Below, piece by piece: positions 16,379 to 26,080 of a stretch of DNA of 64,000 bases. A program made the position numbers and the translations under genes. Below the pieces are notes generated by a model. That model was not told the DNA's origin and did no database searches. It saw only the letters and a program-made list of their open reading frames with translations. Positions within the stretch are counted from its first letter, which is position 1, and each line of letters begins with the position of its first letter. Source of the DNA: Streptomyces lomondensis (GTDB lineage Bacteria; Actinomycetota; Actinomycetes; Streptomycetales; Streptomycetaceae); assembly GCF_014651035.1 (NCBI RefSeq), contig NZ_BMWC01000005.1, forward strand, positions 186,001-250,000, given 5' to 3'.

Positions 16379-17211
16379 CAGCTCTTCACCGCCCCGGTGA
16401 GCATGCCGCCCGTGATACGCCGCTGGATGAGCGCGAAGACGACCAGCGAGGGCAGGGTGGCGAGGAAGGCGGCCGCCGCGAGCGGGCCGAGGTCGGCGAC
16501 GCCCTCGGCGCCGATGAAGTGGGTGAGCACCACCGGAAGGGTCTGTTTCTCCGGCGTCTTGAGGAGTACGAGCGCGAAGAAGAACTCGTTCCACGCGGTG
16601 ATGAACGCGAACAGCCCGGTCGCCACGATGCCCGGCGCGAGCAGCGGCGCGGTCACCGACACCAGCGTCCGCACCCGGCCCGCCCCGTCGACGGCGGCGG
16701 CCTCCTCCAGCTCGGGCGGCACGGCCCGGACGTACCCGGCGAGCATCCACAGCGCGAACGGCAGCGCCCACACCACGTAGACCAGCACCAGACCGGGCAC
16801 GGAGTTGATCATTCCGAGGTTCTTCAGCACGAGGAACAGCGGGATGATCAGCAGTACGAACGGGAAGGCCTGGCTGACCACGACCCAGCCCGTCACCGCC
16901 TTCGCGAGCCGGGTGCGGCGCCGGGCGACGACGTAGGCCATCGGCGTCGCGATCAGCACGGCGACGACGGCCGCCGCGAGCGCGGCCAGCAGGGAGTTGA
17001 GGGCCGCGTGCAGCAGCGGCTGCTCGTCGAAGGCCTGCCGGAAGTTGGCGAGGGTGGGGTCCTTGGGGATCCAGGTCGGATGCAGGCTGCCCAGCTCGCG
17101 CGGCGGCTTGAACGCGGTGGAGACCAGCCAGAGGAACGGGAAGGCGAGGAAGACGAGGTAGGCGAGCAGTGCGGTGTACTGGCCGACGCGGGCCGGTGCG
17201 CTGGTCCTCAC
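16378..17211 (-). CDS. Carbohydrate ABC transporter permease (MalG-like)
   Basis: This 277-residue permease has about six membrane segments, starting with ALLAYLVFLAFPFLWLVSTAF, and the coupling motif EEAAAVDGAGRVRTL near residue 190. The TAFKPPRELG after helix 1 and the C-terminal RRITGGMLTGAVKS are typical of MalG/UgpE proteins. The start overlaps the upstream permease stop by four bases, and the stop overlaps the binding-protein start by three, so the three genes are coupled. Confidence 0.92.
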   Translation of the reverse strand: MRTSAPARVGQYTALLAYLVFLAFPFLWLVSTAFKPPRELGSLHPTWIPKDPTLANFRQAFDEQPLLHAALNSLLAALAAAVVAVLIATPMAYVVARRRTRLAKAVTGWVVVSQAFPFVLLIIPLFLVLKNLGMINSVPGLVLVYVVWALPFALWMLAGYVRAVPPELEEAAAVDGAGRVRTLVSVTAPLLAPGIVATGLFAFITAWNEFFFALVLLKTPEKQTLPVVLTHFIGAEGVADLGPLAAAAFLATLPSLVVFALIQRRITGGMLTGAVKS

Positions 17212-18161
17212 GCGTCGTCACCTCCCTTCAGCCGGCCGGCGAGGAAGACGGCCAGGGCGATCGAGATCACGGCCACCATCACGCAGCCCATCGCCGCCGC
17301 GTAGCCGAACTGCCCGTAGCGGAAGGCCTCTTCGTAGGCGAAGAGCATGGGCAGGCGGGTCCGGCCGCCGGGGCCGCCGTTGGTGAGCACGTAGACCAGG
17401 GCGAAGGAGTTGAAGTTCCAGATCAGGTTGAGCGCCGTGATGGCGAGGGCGATGGGTCTGAGGGCGGGCCAGGTGACCGTGCGGAAGCGGCGCCAGGCGC
17501 CCGCTCCGTCGACCGCCGCCGCCTCGTGGAGTTCACGCGGGGTGTTCTGCAGCCCGGCGAGCAGTGCGACCGTCGTCTGCGGCATGCCCGCCCAGACGCC
17601 GACGACGATCACGGCGGGCAGGGCGGTGGCCAGCCCGCTGAGCCAGTCCCGGCCGCTGCCCAGGCCCAGGTCGCGCAGGGTCTCGTTGAGGACGCCCGCG
17701 TCCGGGTTGTAGACGAGCCGCCACATGATGCCGACGACGACCTCGGGCATGGCCCAGGGGATGATCGCCAGCGCGCGGGCCAGCCAGCGCAGCCGCAGGT
17801 CCTGGTTGAGCAGCAGGGCGAGGCCGAGCGCGAGCAGGAACTGCGGCACGGTCACGCCGACCGCCCAGACCAGCCCGATCCGGAACGACTCCCAGAACAG
17901 CGTGTCGTGCAGCAGGTCCCGGAAGTTGAGGCCGCCGATCCACTGGGTGGGCTTTGTGCGGCCCGACTGGGCGTCGGTGAAGGCCAGCAGGATCCCGTAC
18001 AGCAGCGGGCCGGCGCTGAGGACGAGGATGGGGATCAGGGCGGGCAGCACCAGGAACCAGGCGCCGTGGTCGACGGCCCGCCGGGGCCGGCCCCCGCCGG
18101 GCCTCCGGCCGGCTGGTCTCCTCGGTGGCGAAGGTGGCGAAGCCTCGGTCACCAATGTCAC
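17208..18161 (-). CDS. Carbohydrate ABC transporter permease (MalF-like)
   Basis: This 317-residue permease has six predicted helices after a basic, proline-rich N-terminus. It has the coupling motif HEAAAVDGAGAWRRF (about residue 220) and NGGPGGRTRLPMLFAYEEAF, typical of MalF/UgpA proteins. The GTG at 18161 has AAGGGG nine bases upstream on the minus strand; a second GTG at 18152 is possible. It heads the three-gene sugar import operon and is divergent from the APH-fold kinase gene. Confidence 0.9.
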   Translation of the reverse strand: MTLVTEASPPSPPRRPAGRRPGGGRPRRAVDHGAWFLVLPALIPILVLSAGPLLYGILLAFTDAQSGRTKPTQWIGGLNFRDLLHDTLFWESFRIGLVWAVGVTVPQFLLALGLALLLNQDLRLRWLARALAIIPWAMPEVVVGIMWRLVYNPDAGVLNETLRDLGLGSGRDWLSGLATALPAVIVVGVWAGMPQTTVALLAGLQNTPRELHEAAAVDGAGAWRRFRTVTWPALRPIALAITALNLIWNFNSFALVYVLTNGGPGGRTRLPMLFAYEEAFRYGQFGYAAAMGCVMVAVISIALAVFLAGRLKGGDDA

Positions 18162-18321
18162 GGAATCAGCCCCTTTGCACGGCTCGGGTGGCCACGTCAT
18201 GCTCGTGAAGGCCGTGTGCCTCGTCAAGGCACCGCGCACGCACCGCGACCTGTGCCGATGCGACACTGACCGGCGGATGGCCGGAACGCGACGGCACCAG
18301 CGCGGACGACGGAGGCGGACG

Positions 18322-19185
18322 ATGGACGAGGCACGGGCGCGGGACGTACTGGCGGCGGCCGGGGTGCTGCCCGGCGCCGCCCGGGAGGCGCGGCTGCTCG
18401 CGCTGGGCGAGAACGCGGTATTCGCCGCCGGTGACCTGGTCGTCAAGGTGGGCCGCGACGCCGAACTCCTCGACCGGGCGCGCCGCGAACTGGACGTCGC
18501 GGTGTGGCTCGCCGAGGCCGGGGTGCCGGCGGTGCGGGCGGCCGAGCCGAAGGCGCTGCTCGTGGACGGGCATCCGGTGACCGTGTGGCACCGGCTGCCC
18601 GAGGCCGTACGGCCCGCCGAGCCGCGGGATTTGGCCGAACTGCTACGGGTCGTGCATGCCACTCCTCTTCCCCCCTTCGAACTGCCGCCCCGCGATCTGC
18701 TGAGCGGTGTGGAGCGCTGGCTGCGGCTCGCGGGCGACACGATCGATCCCGCGGACGCGGCGTATCTGCGCGAGCGGCGGGACGGCTTCGCCGCGCGGGC
18801 CGCCGCGCTGACGCCGCATCTGCCGCCGGGGCCGATCCACGGCGACGCGCTGCCGCGCAATGTGCATGTCGGGCCGGACGGGCCGGTGCTGGTCGACCTG
18901 GAGACGGTCTCCTCGGACCTGCGCGAGCACGATCTGGTGGTGATGGCCCTCTCCCACGACCGGTACGGGCTCCCGGACGAGGCGTACGACTCCTTCACCC
19001 GGGCCTACGGCTGGGATGTACGCGCGTGGGAGGGGTGCTCGGTGCTGCGCGGGGCCCGGGAGACGGCCAGCTGCGCCTGGGTGGCCCAGCACGCGCCGGG
19101 CAACCCGAAGGCGCTGGCCGAGTTCGAGCGGCGGGTGAAGTCCTTGAGGGACGGGGACGAGTCGGTGCGCTGGTATCCGTTCTGA
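18322..19185 (+). CDS. APH family phosphotransferase
   Basis: This 287-residue protein has the aminoglycoside phosphotransferase (choline-kinase-like) fold with intact motifs: LVVKVGRD (ATP-binding Lys), IHGDALPRNVHV with catalytic Asp and Asn, and the metal-binding Asp in VLVDLETVS. The substrate is unknown; an antibiotic or a small hydroxyl compound is possible. The ATG at 18322 has GGAGG (18311-18315) six bases upstream. The frame continues open upstream to 18199 but without ribosome site support. It is convergent with the exonuclease gene. Confidence 0.85.
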   Translation: MDEARARDVLAAAGVLPGAAREARLLALGENAVFAAGDLVVKVGRDAELLDRARRELDVAVWLAEAGVPAVRAAEPKALLVDGHPVTVWHRLPEAVRPAEPRDLAELLRVVHATPLPPFELPPRDLLSGVERWLRLAGDTIDPADAAYLRERRDGFAARAAALTPHLPPGPIHGDALPRNVHVGPDGPVLVDLETVSSDLREHDLVVMALSHDRYGLPDEAYDSFTRAYGWDVRAWEGCSVLRGARETASCAWVAQHAPGNPKALAEFERRVKSLRDGDESVRWYPF

Positions 19186-19199
19186 GGGCTGGAAAGCCC
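19186..19199 (+). terminator. Short bidirectional hairpin
   Basis: GGGCT-GGAA-AGCCC lies exactly between the convergent stops of the kinase and exonuclease genes. The 5-base stem is short, so it is only a weak terminator candidate for both. Confidence 0.3.
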
Positions 19200-19925
19200 C
19201 TATCGGACCGGCTCGTCCGCCAACTCCCGCAGGGGCCAGGCCGGGTCGACCAGGGCCGTCGCATCGCCCTTCCCGCGCAGGAAGCTCTGGAAGTCCGCCG
19301 CCCACTGCGCGTACCACTCGATCTGGCGGCAGTGCAGGGCCGCCGGGCCGAGGGAGGCGATCTTGGGGTGGCGGCCGGCTATCGCGGAGGCCAGGCGGGC
19401 CGCCGCGAGGGCGTCGGCCATGGCGTCATGGGCGGAGTCGAGGACCACGCCGTACTCCGCGCAGACCGCTTCGAGGTTGCGTTTGCCGCGGCGGTAGCGG
19501 TCGACCCAGCGGTCGATCGTGTACGGGTCGATGACGGGGGCGGGGTCCGCGCCGCCCAGGCGGTCGCGCAGGGACGGCAGGCCGTACCGCCGCAACTCCG
19601 CGGACAGGAGGGTCAGGTCGAAGGCCGCGTTGTAGGCGACGACCGGTACGCCCGTCCTCCAGTAGGAGGTGAGGACGTCGGCAAGGGCGTCCGCCACCTG
19701 GTCGGCCGGTTTGCCCTCGGCCGCCGCCCGCTCGTTGCTGATGCCGTGCACCGCCACCGCGTCCTCGGGGATCGGCACCCCCGGGTCGGCCAGCCACTCC
19801 CGGCGCCCTATCGGCTCCCCGCCCCTGACCTCGATCACGGCTCCCGTGACGATGCGCGCCTCGCGCGGATCGGTGCCCGTCGTCTCCAGGTCGAAGCCGA
19901 TCAGCAGCTCCCGGTGCCAGCCCAT
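19200..19925 (-). CDS. 3'-5' exonuclease, DEDDh family
   Basis: This 241-residue protein has the three exonuclease motifs of the DnaQ/epsilon type: Exo I FDLETTGTD (near residue 14), Exo II AYNAAFDLTLL and Exo III HDAMADALA with the DEDDh histidine. It should degrade DNA or RNA from the 3' end with two metal ions. It is shorter than polymerase-associated proteins and stands alone, so repair or RNA processing is likely. The ATG at 19925 has a GAAGGGGGG stretch as ribosome site; an upstream ATG at 19991 would add an unlikely polar extension. Confidence 0.9.
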   Translation of the reverse strand: MGWHRELLIGFDLETTGTDPREARIVTGAVIEVRGGEPIGRREWLADPGVPIPEDAVAVHGISNERAAAEGKPADQVADALADVLTSYWRTGVPVVAYNAAFDLTLLSAELRRYGLPSLRDRLGGADPAPVIDPYTIDRWVDRYRRGKRNLEAVCAEYGVVLDSAHDAMADALAAARLASAIAGRHPKIASLGPAALHCRQIEWYAQWAADFQSFLRGKGDATALVDPAWPLRELADEPVR

Positions 19926-20066
19926 GGGCGGGCCCCCCTTCTTGTGGTGCGTTCCCCCAGTGGTCTCCACCTTCCCATGCACCACTGACAATCAGAGGAC
20001 CGCATTCCGCTTGGCCCCGACGACCGCGACGGACCGCCGCGGAAACACCGCACAGTCAGGCACAGT

Positions 20067-21308
20067 TCACGACACGGGGCGCGAATCCGCCCACATCACC
20101 TCGAACTCCTCGCGATAGGTGGGGAAGAGACCGCTTTCGTCGATCTCGCCCGACTTGACCACCTTGCCGCTGTTGCGCAGGACGAACACCGGCGCCTCCA
20201 TGCCGCGCGTCCGGCGCAGGTAGTTCTGCACGACGGCGACGCCGTCCGCCCCGTCGCCGTCGACGAGATACGCGGTGAAGCGGGGCGTCTCGTCGAAGAC
20301 CTGGATCTCGAAGGCGCCCGGGTCCCGCAGCCGGGCCCGCACCCGGCGCATGTGCAGGATGTTCATCTCGACGGCGCGGCTGAGCTCGCCGCGCTTGATG
20401 CCGAGTTCGCGCTCGCGCCGCTTGACCGCGCTGGAGGCCGGGTTGAGGAACAGCAGCCGCACCCGGCAGCCGGACTCGGCCAGCCGCACCAGGCGACGGC
20501 CGGAGAAGTTCTGCACGAGCAGGTTGAGGCCGATGCCGATGGCGTCGAGGCGGCGGGCGCCGCCGAAGATGTCCTCGGCCGGGAACTGCCGCATCAGCCG
20601 CACCCGGTCCGGGTGGACGGCGACCACGTCGGCGTACCGGTCGCCCACCAGGTCCTCGACCGCGTCGACGGGCAGCCGCCGCGCGGACGGCACGTCACCG
20701 CCGGCGCCGAGCATCTCCAGCAGCCGGGCCGAGGCCCGCTCGGCCTGGTTCAGCACGGCCTCGGACAGGGCCCGGTTGCGGGAGACGACGTTCCGGGTGA
20801 CCTCCAGCTCGTCCAGGGCGAGTTCGACGTCCCGGCGGTCGTCGAAGTACGGCTCGAAGCAGGGCCAGTGCTGCACCATCAGCTCGCGCAGCTGCGGCAG
20901 GGTGAGGAAGGACAGGACGTTGTCGTCGGCCGGGTCGAGCAGATAGCCCTTGCGGCGGCTGACCTCGCGCACCGCGACCGCGCGCTGCACCCACTCCTGC
21001 CCGGCGGGCCCGGCGGCGGCCACCACCCAGTCCTCGCCGTGGACGGGTTCGTAGACGGGCCGCAGGACGGCGGCGACGACCGCGCGCAGCCGCTGCTCGA
21101 CGAGGTTCAGCCAGATGTAGGCCCGCCCGGCCCGCTGGGCGCGGGTGCGCACCTCGCGCCAGGCGTCGGCGTCCCAGTCCAGTTCCGGGCCGATCGAGCC
21201 CGCCGCGTCCATCGGCCGTGCCAGGGACACGGCACCGGTCGGGACGTCTGCGGAGTTCCCCTCGTGACCCTCGTCACCAGGGGGCAGCTCCAGCCCTCCC
21301 GAGCCCAC
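20067..21308 (-). CDS. SAV2148 family HEPN domain protein
   Basis: This 413-residue protein starts (GTG 21308) with GSGGLELPPGDEGHEGNS and continues LDWDADAWREVRTRAQRAGRAYIWLN, the signature of the streptomycete SAV2148 HEPN family. The HEPN-like helical part contains LEVTRNVVSRNRALSE; the RNase motif Rx4-6H seems to lack its histidine here, so RNA binding rather than cleavage is likely. The C-terminal half (VRLLFLNPASSAVKRRERELG and FDETPRFTAYLVDGDG) resembles a small-molecule or phospholipase-D-like sensing domain. The frame reaches a TTG at 21338, which is less likely as start. Function unknown; strongly conserved in streptomycetes as I recall. Confidence 0.85.
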   Translation of the reverse strand: MGSGGLELPPGDEGHEGNSADVPTGAVSLARPMDAAGSIGPELDWDADAWREVRTRAQRAGRAYIWLNLVEQRLRAVVAAVLRPVYEPVHGEDWVVAAAGPAGQEWVQRAVAVREVSRRKGYLLDPADDNVLSFLTLPQLRELMVQHWPCFEPYFDDRRDVELALDELEVTRNVVSRNRALSEAVLNQAERASARLLEMLGAGGDVPSARRLPVDAVEDLVGDRYADVVAVHPDRVRLMRQFPAEDIFGGARRLDAIGIGLNLLVQNFSGRRLVRLAESGCRVRLLFLNPASSAVKRRERELGIKRGELSRAVEMNILHMRRVRARLRDPGAFEIQVFDETPRFTAYLVDGDGADGVAVVQNYLRRTRGMEAPVFVLRNSGKVVKSGEIDESGLFPTYREEFEVMWADSRPVS

Positions 21309-21398
21309 CCGCGCACCGCCTTCCGCTCCCCTTGTCAACGATCAAGGAAGGGTACTCCGGGAGCGGTCGGCGGTGCAGCCGGATGGGCAGGGTCGTTC

Positions 21399-22772
21399 TC
21401 AACCGCGCGGCTGCCAGTGCCCGTTCTGCCAGCCGAGCTCGGCCGGAGTGAGCGGATTCATGGCGGTGACGTCGCGCGGGGCGATGGAGAACCCCTGCCA
21501 GTGGACGGGCATGGGTTGCTGGTCCTCGTCCCGGGCTATGTGGTGGAAGCCGATGTTCATCCAGACCACGGGGTGCTCGAGGGCCTGTCCGTTCACCCAC
21601 TTGTCGACGGAGGTGCCGGCTCCGGGCCCACAGTCGTCGGGGTTGTGGCTGGCGAACAGCTCGCACTTGTTGTACTGGGTGACGTACATGTCGTGCTTGG
21701 TGTAGCTGCGGCCCGGGTACTTGGTGGTCGGCCCCGGGACGATCTCGTAGGAGCGCGCGTGCCCGTCCTTGTTCTTGCCGGCCGCGCTGACCACGCGCCA
21801 CCAGCGGTAGTTCCTGCTGTCCCCGGCGAGTTCCTTGGTGATCTTGGTGCGGGTGGTCTTCGTGGTGGGGGCCTGCTGCCCCCTGGTGGGCGCGGTGACG
21901 GTGGAGTCGTACTGCTCGACGGTGTTCTTCGTGGAGCCGTCCAGCGCGAAGTCGAGCCGCCAGAAGGCGTTGTGGCTGTGGCTGGTGGCCTTGGCGCTCG
22001 CTCCCTTGCCGATCGGCCAGCCGCGGCCGTCGCCGGCGTCGTAGTCGTCGTAGGAGAGGCTGCCGGTGGCGCCGACGTTCATGGTGATCGCGCCGTCGTC
22101 CTGGAAGCGCCACTCGGTCATGTACTCGTACCAGCCGACCTGGTTCACGGTGTAGACGAGGAGGTCCCTGCCCTCGGCCTGGTAGACCTTGTTCGCGGTG
22201 TCGCCCTGCATGCGGTAGGCGTGGCCGCGGGAGCGGGTGGTGGTGCACAGGCCCCTGACGTTCGGGGTGTCGTTGACGGAGTCCGGGACCTTGACCGTCT
22301 TGATGGTGCCGCCGGGGCACTCGCCCGGCGCCAGGTCCATCAGGCCCTGGGCGAAGTCGAAGCCCGTCAGGTCGTCGTACTCGACGTTGCCGTCGTCGTA
22401 GGGGACGTGGATCTGGCCGAGCCGGGCGCTGTTGAGGACCTTGACCGGCCTGGGTTCGCCCTTGGGCTGGTAGGAGATGTCCTCCAGGACGAGGCCGGCC
22501 TTGCCGTCGTAGCGCCAGCACATCCGCCAGGTCGTTCCGGTCGAGAGCTTCTGCTCGATGCGGTGGGCGGCGCCGCAGTAGGCCGCGGCCGGCGCCGGGG
22601 CGCTCGCCGGCCGTGCGGTGGCCGGTCCCGCGCCGGCGGCGGCGCCGGCGGCGAGCGCGGCCACGGTCAGCCCCACGGCCGCCCCGGTGCGGGCCTTGCT
22701 TCTTCTGTTCACGCGGCTGTTTCCGTTCCCGCGGCCGGCTCGGTTCGGGCGGCTGTCTCGGTTCACGAGCAT
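21399..22772 (-). CDS. Copper amine oxidase catalytic-domain protein, secreted
   Basis: This 457-residue protein has an Ala/Gly-rich hydrophobic stretch (about residues 30-55) after a long basic N-terminus, suggesting export. The rest matches the C-terminal catalytic domain of copper amine oxidases: VGWYEYMTEWRF, where Y215 is the topaquinone precursor (Trp replaces the usual Asn before it), VGATGSLS, copper ligands H265 and H267 in SHSHNAFWRLDF, and a third His at 410/411 in FHHIARDED, then MPVHWQGFSIAP. It should oxidise primary amines to aldehydes. The N-terminal domains are absent but appear in the upstream gene. An internal GTG at 22712 is a possible start. Confidence 0.75.
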   Translation of the reverse strand: MLVNRDSRPNRAGRGNGNSRVNRRSKARTGAAVGLTVAALAAGAAAGAGPATARPASAPAPAAAYCGAAHRIEQKLSTGTTWRMCWRYDGKAGLVLEDISYQPKGEPRPVKVLNSARLGQIHVPYDDGNVEYDDLTGFDFAQGLMDLAPGECPGGTIKTVKVPDSVNDTPNVRGLCTTTRSRGHAYRMQGDTANKVYQAEGRDLLVYTVNQVGWYEYMTEWRFQDDGAITMNVGATGSLSYDDYDAGDGRGWPIGKGASAKATSHSHNAFWRLDFALDGSTKNTVEQYDSTVTAPTRGQQAPTTKTTRTKITKELAGDSRNYRWWRVVSAAGKNKDGHARSYEIVPGPTTKYPGRSYTKHDMYVTQYNKCELFASHNPDDCGPGAGTSVDKWVNGQALEHPVVWMNIGFHHIARDEDQQPMPVHWQGFSIAPRDVTAMNPLTPAELGWQNGHWQPRG

Positions 22773-22829
22773 GACGAGGTGACTCCCTGACAGGAGGAGC
22801 GAGGTGGACGGGTGAGCGAAAAGGGCGGG

Positions 22830-23651
22830 TCAGAGGTCCAGCTCGGCGACCTTGCGGGCGCTCAGGTCGATCACGAGCGACCTGGCGTCGACCCACGGCC
22901 CGTTCTTGATCTTCGGGAAGAGCCGGACGCAGCGGTGCTCGCCGCACTGGTCGAGCACGGCGGGCTGGGCGCCCGGCGCGGCCCGGTAGACGGCGCCGCT
23001 GAGCCGCAGCTGGTCCGGGGAGGTCAGCTGCTCGCCGGTGGCGTCCTGGTAGTCGGCCTTCAGGCCCGCGCCCAGCGGGTCGGCGATCAGGAGCCGGGCC
23101 GCCTCGGCCTTCTCGGCGCGGCTGAGGGGCGGCTGGACGCCGCGCTGGGTGCCGGTCCGCACCACCGTGCCGGTGCCGAGGTCGACGGTCCGGGTGACGA
23201 GGGTGTCGTCCCGGTAGTCGTAGAACGTCACGTCGGCGCGCCGGGGCGCGTCCGGGTCGCCGGCCTCGTCGGCCTCCGGTTCGGCGAGGTCGACGCCGAG
23301 GGGCTGCGGCCCGCGGTCGCCGTCGACGCTCTCGCTGCCCTGGATGAGCTGCCGGCTCAGGGCGATCTTCTCGCCCCGTTCCCGCTCGTCGTCGGTGAGC
23401 GGATCGCGGCCGGTGCCCCGCTCGCCCTCGGCCGGCGCATCCTCGACGACTCCCGGCGCCACGGCCCGGCCCGGTGCGCCCTCCTGGCCCGGTGCGCCCT
23501 CCTGCCGGACGGACTGCCCCGCCCTGGTCGCCGTGTCGTCCGCACCCGCCGTGCCCGGCAGGGTGACGCCGATCATCACGGCGGTCCCGGCCACCGCGAT
23601 GGCCGTACCGGCCACCACCTTGCCCAGGTGGCGATGCACTATGTTGCGCAC
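22830..23651 (-). CDS. Secreted companion of the amine oxidase (N-terminal domain homologue)
   Basis: This 273-residue protein starts with a signal-like segment (VVAGTAIAVAGTAVMIGVTLPGTAGA) and an acidic, proline-rich linker. The C-terminal 150 residues have a copper amine oxidase N2/N3 (cystatin-like) look: LSRAEKAEAARLLIADPL, DATGEQLTSPDQLRLSGAVY, and WVDARSLVIDLSARKVAEL. It lies 57 bases upstream of the catalytic-domain gene on the same strand, so the two likely form one enzyme made of two chains. Two Cys (DQCGEHRCV) may form a disulfide. The similarity to N2/N3 is by eye and should be treated as tentative. Confidence 0.6.
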   Translation of the reverse strand: MRNIVHRHLGKVVAGTAIAVAGTAVMIGVTLPGTAGADDTATRAGQSVRQEGAPGQEGAPGRAVAPGVVEDAPAEGERGTGRDPLTDDERERGEKIALSRQLIQGSESVDGDRGPQPLGVDLAEPEADEAGDPDAPRRADVTFYDYRDDTLVTRTVDLGTGTVVRTGTQRGVQPPLSRAEKAEAARLLIADPLGAGLKADYQDATGEQLTSPDQLRLSGAVYRAAPGAQPAVLDQCGEHRCVRLFPKIKNGPWVDARSLVIDLSARKVAELDL

Positions 23652-23707
23652 ATCTTCCCCCTACTCCCCCACAGCCCCGGGAGTACGTGTTTGCCCCGTT
23701 GAATTCG

Positions 23708-23722
23708 GCATACCGCGTATGC
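23708..23722. promoter_or_regulatory. Palindrome between amine oxidase operon and glgX
   Basis: GCATAC-CGC-GTATGC is a perfect 15-base palindrome in the 181-base divergent promoter region. It lies 56 bases upstream of the amine oxidase companion gene and 110 bases upstream of glgX. It could be an operator; no regulator gene is adjacent. Confidence 0.35.
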
Positions 23723-23832
23723 ACTGGTCACTCGGTTAGAGGGAGATAAGTCATAGGAGGTTCCCTCACTTTCGGGGAGACTCGGGGCCCAGGCGTCCCC
23801 ACCGGCGCCGTACACCTGAAAGAGTCGTATCC

Positions 23833-25965
<2,133 letters not shown>

Positions 25966-26080
25966 CCACCTCCCCGTGAGCCGCCGCGTCGTCCGGAAAG
26001 AGCCACGCGTCCGGGCGACGCGCGGCGCACCTGGCGCGGGGGATGACACGAACGGCGGCGGGGCGGGTACGTACGTCTCC

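Noticed and set aside
18199..18321. Peptide beginning MLVKAVCLVK with three Cys before the APH kinase, resembling a leader peptide
   Set aside because: It has no stop before the kinase gene and continues in the same frame, so it cannot be a separate leader; the kinase ATG at 18322 has a better ribosome site.
20352..22790. 812-codon plus-strand frame opposite the HEPN and amine oxidase genes
   Set aside because: It spans two genes on the other strand, has no motif and is rich in Gly/Val/Arg as expected for an antisense shadow.
25976..26080. N-terminal extension of TreY
   Set aside because: The 35 extra residues are Arg/Gly-rich and do not resemble the conserved TreY start at 26081.
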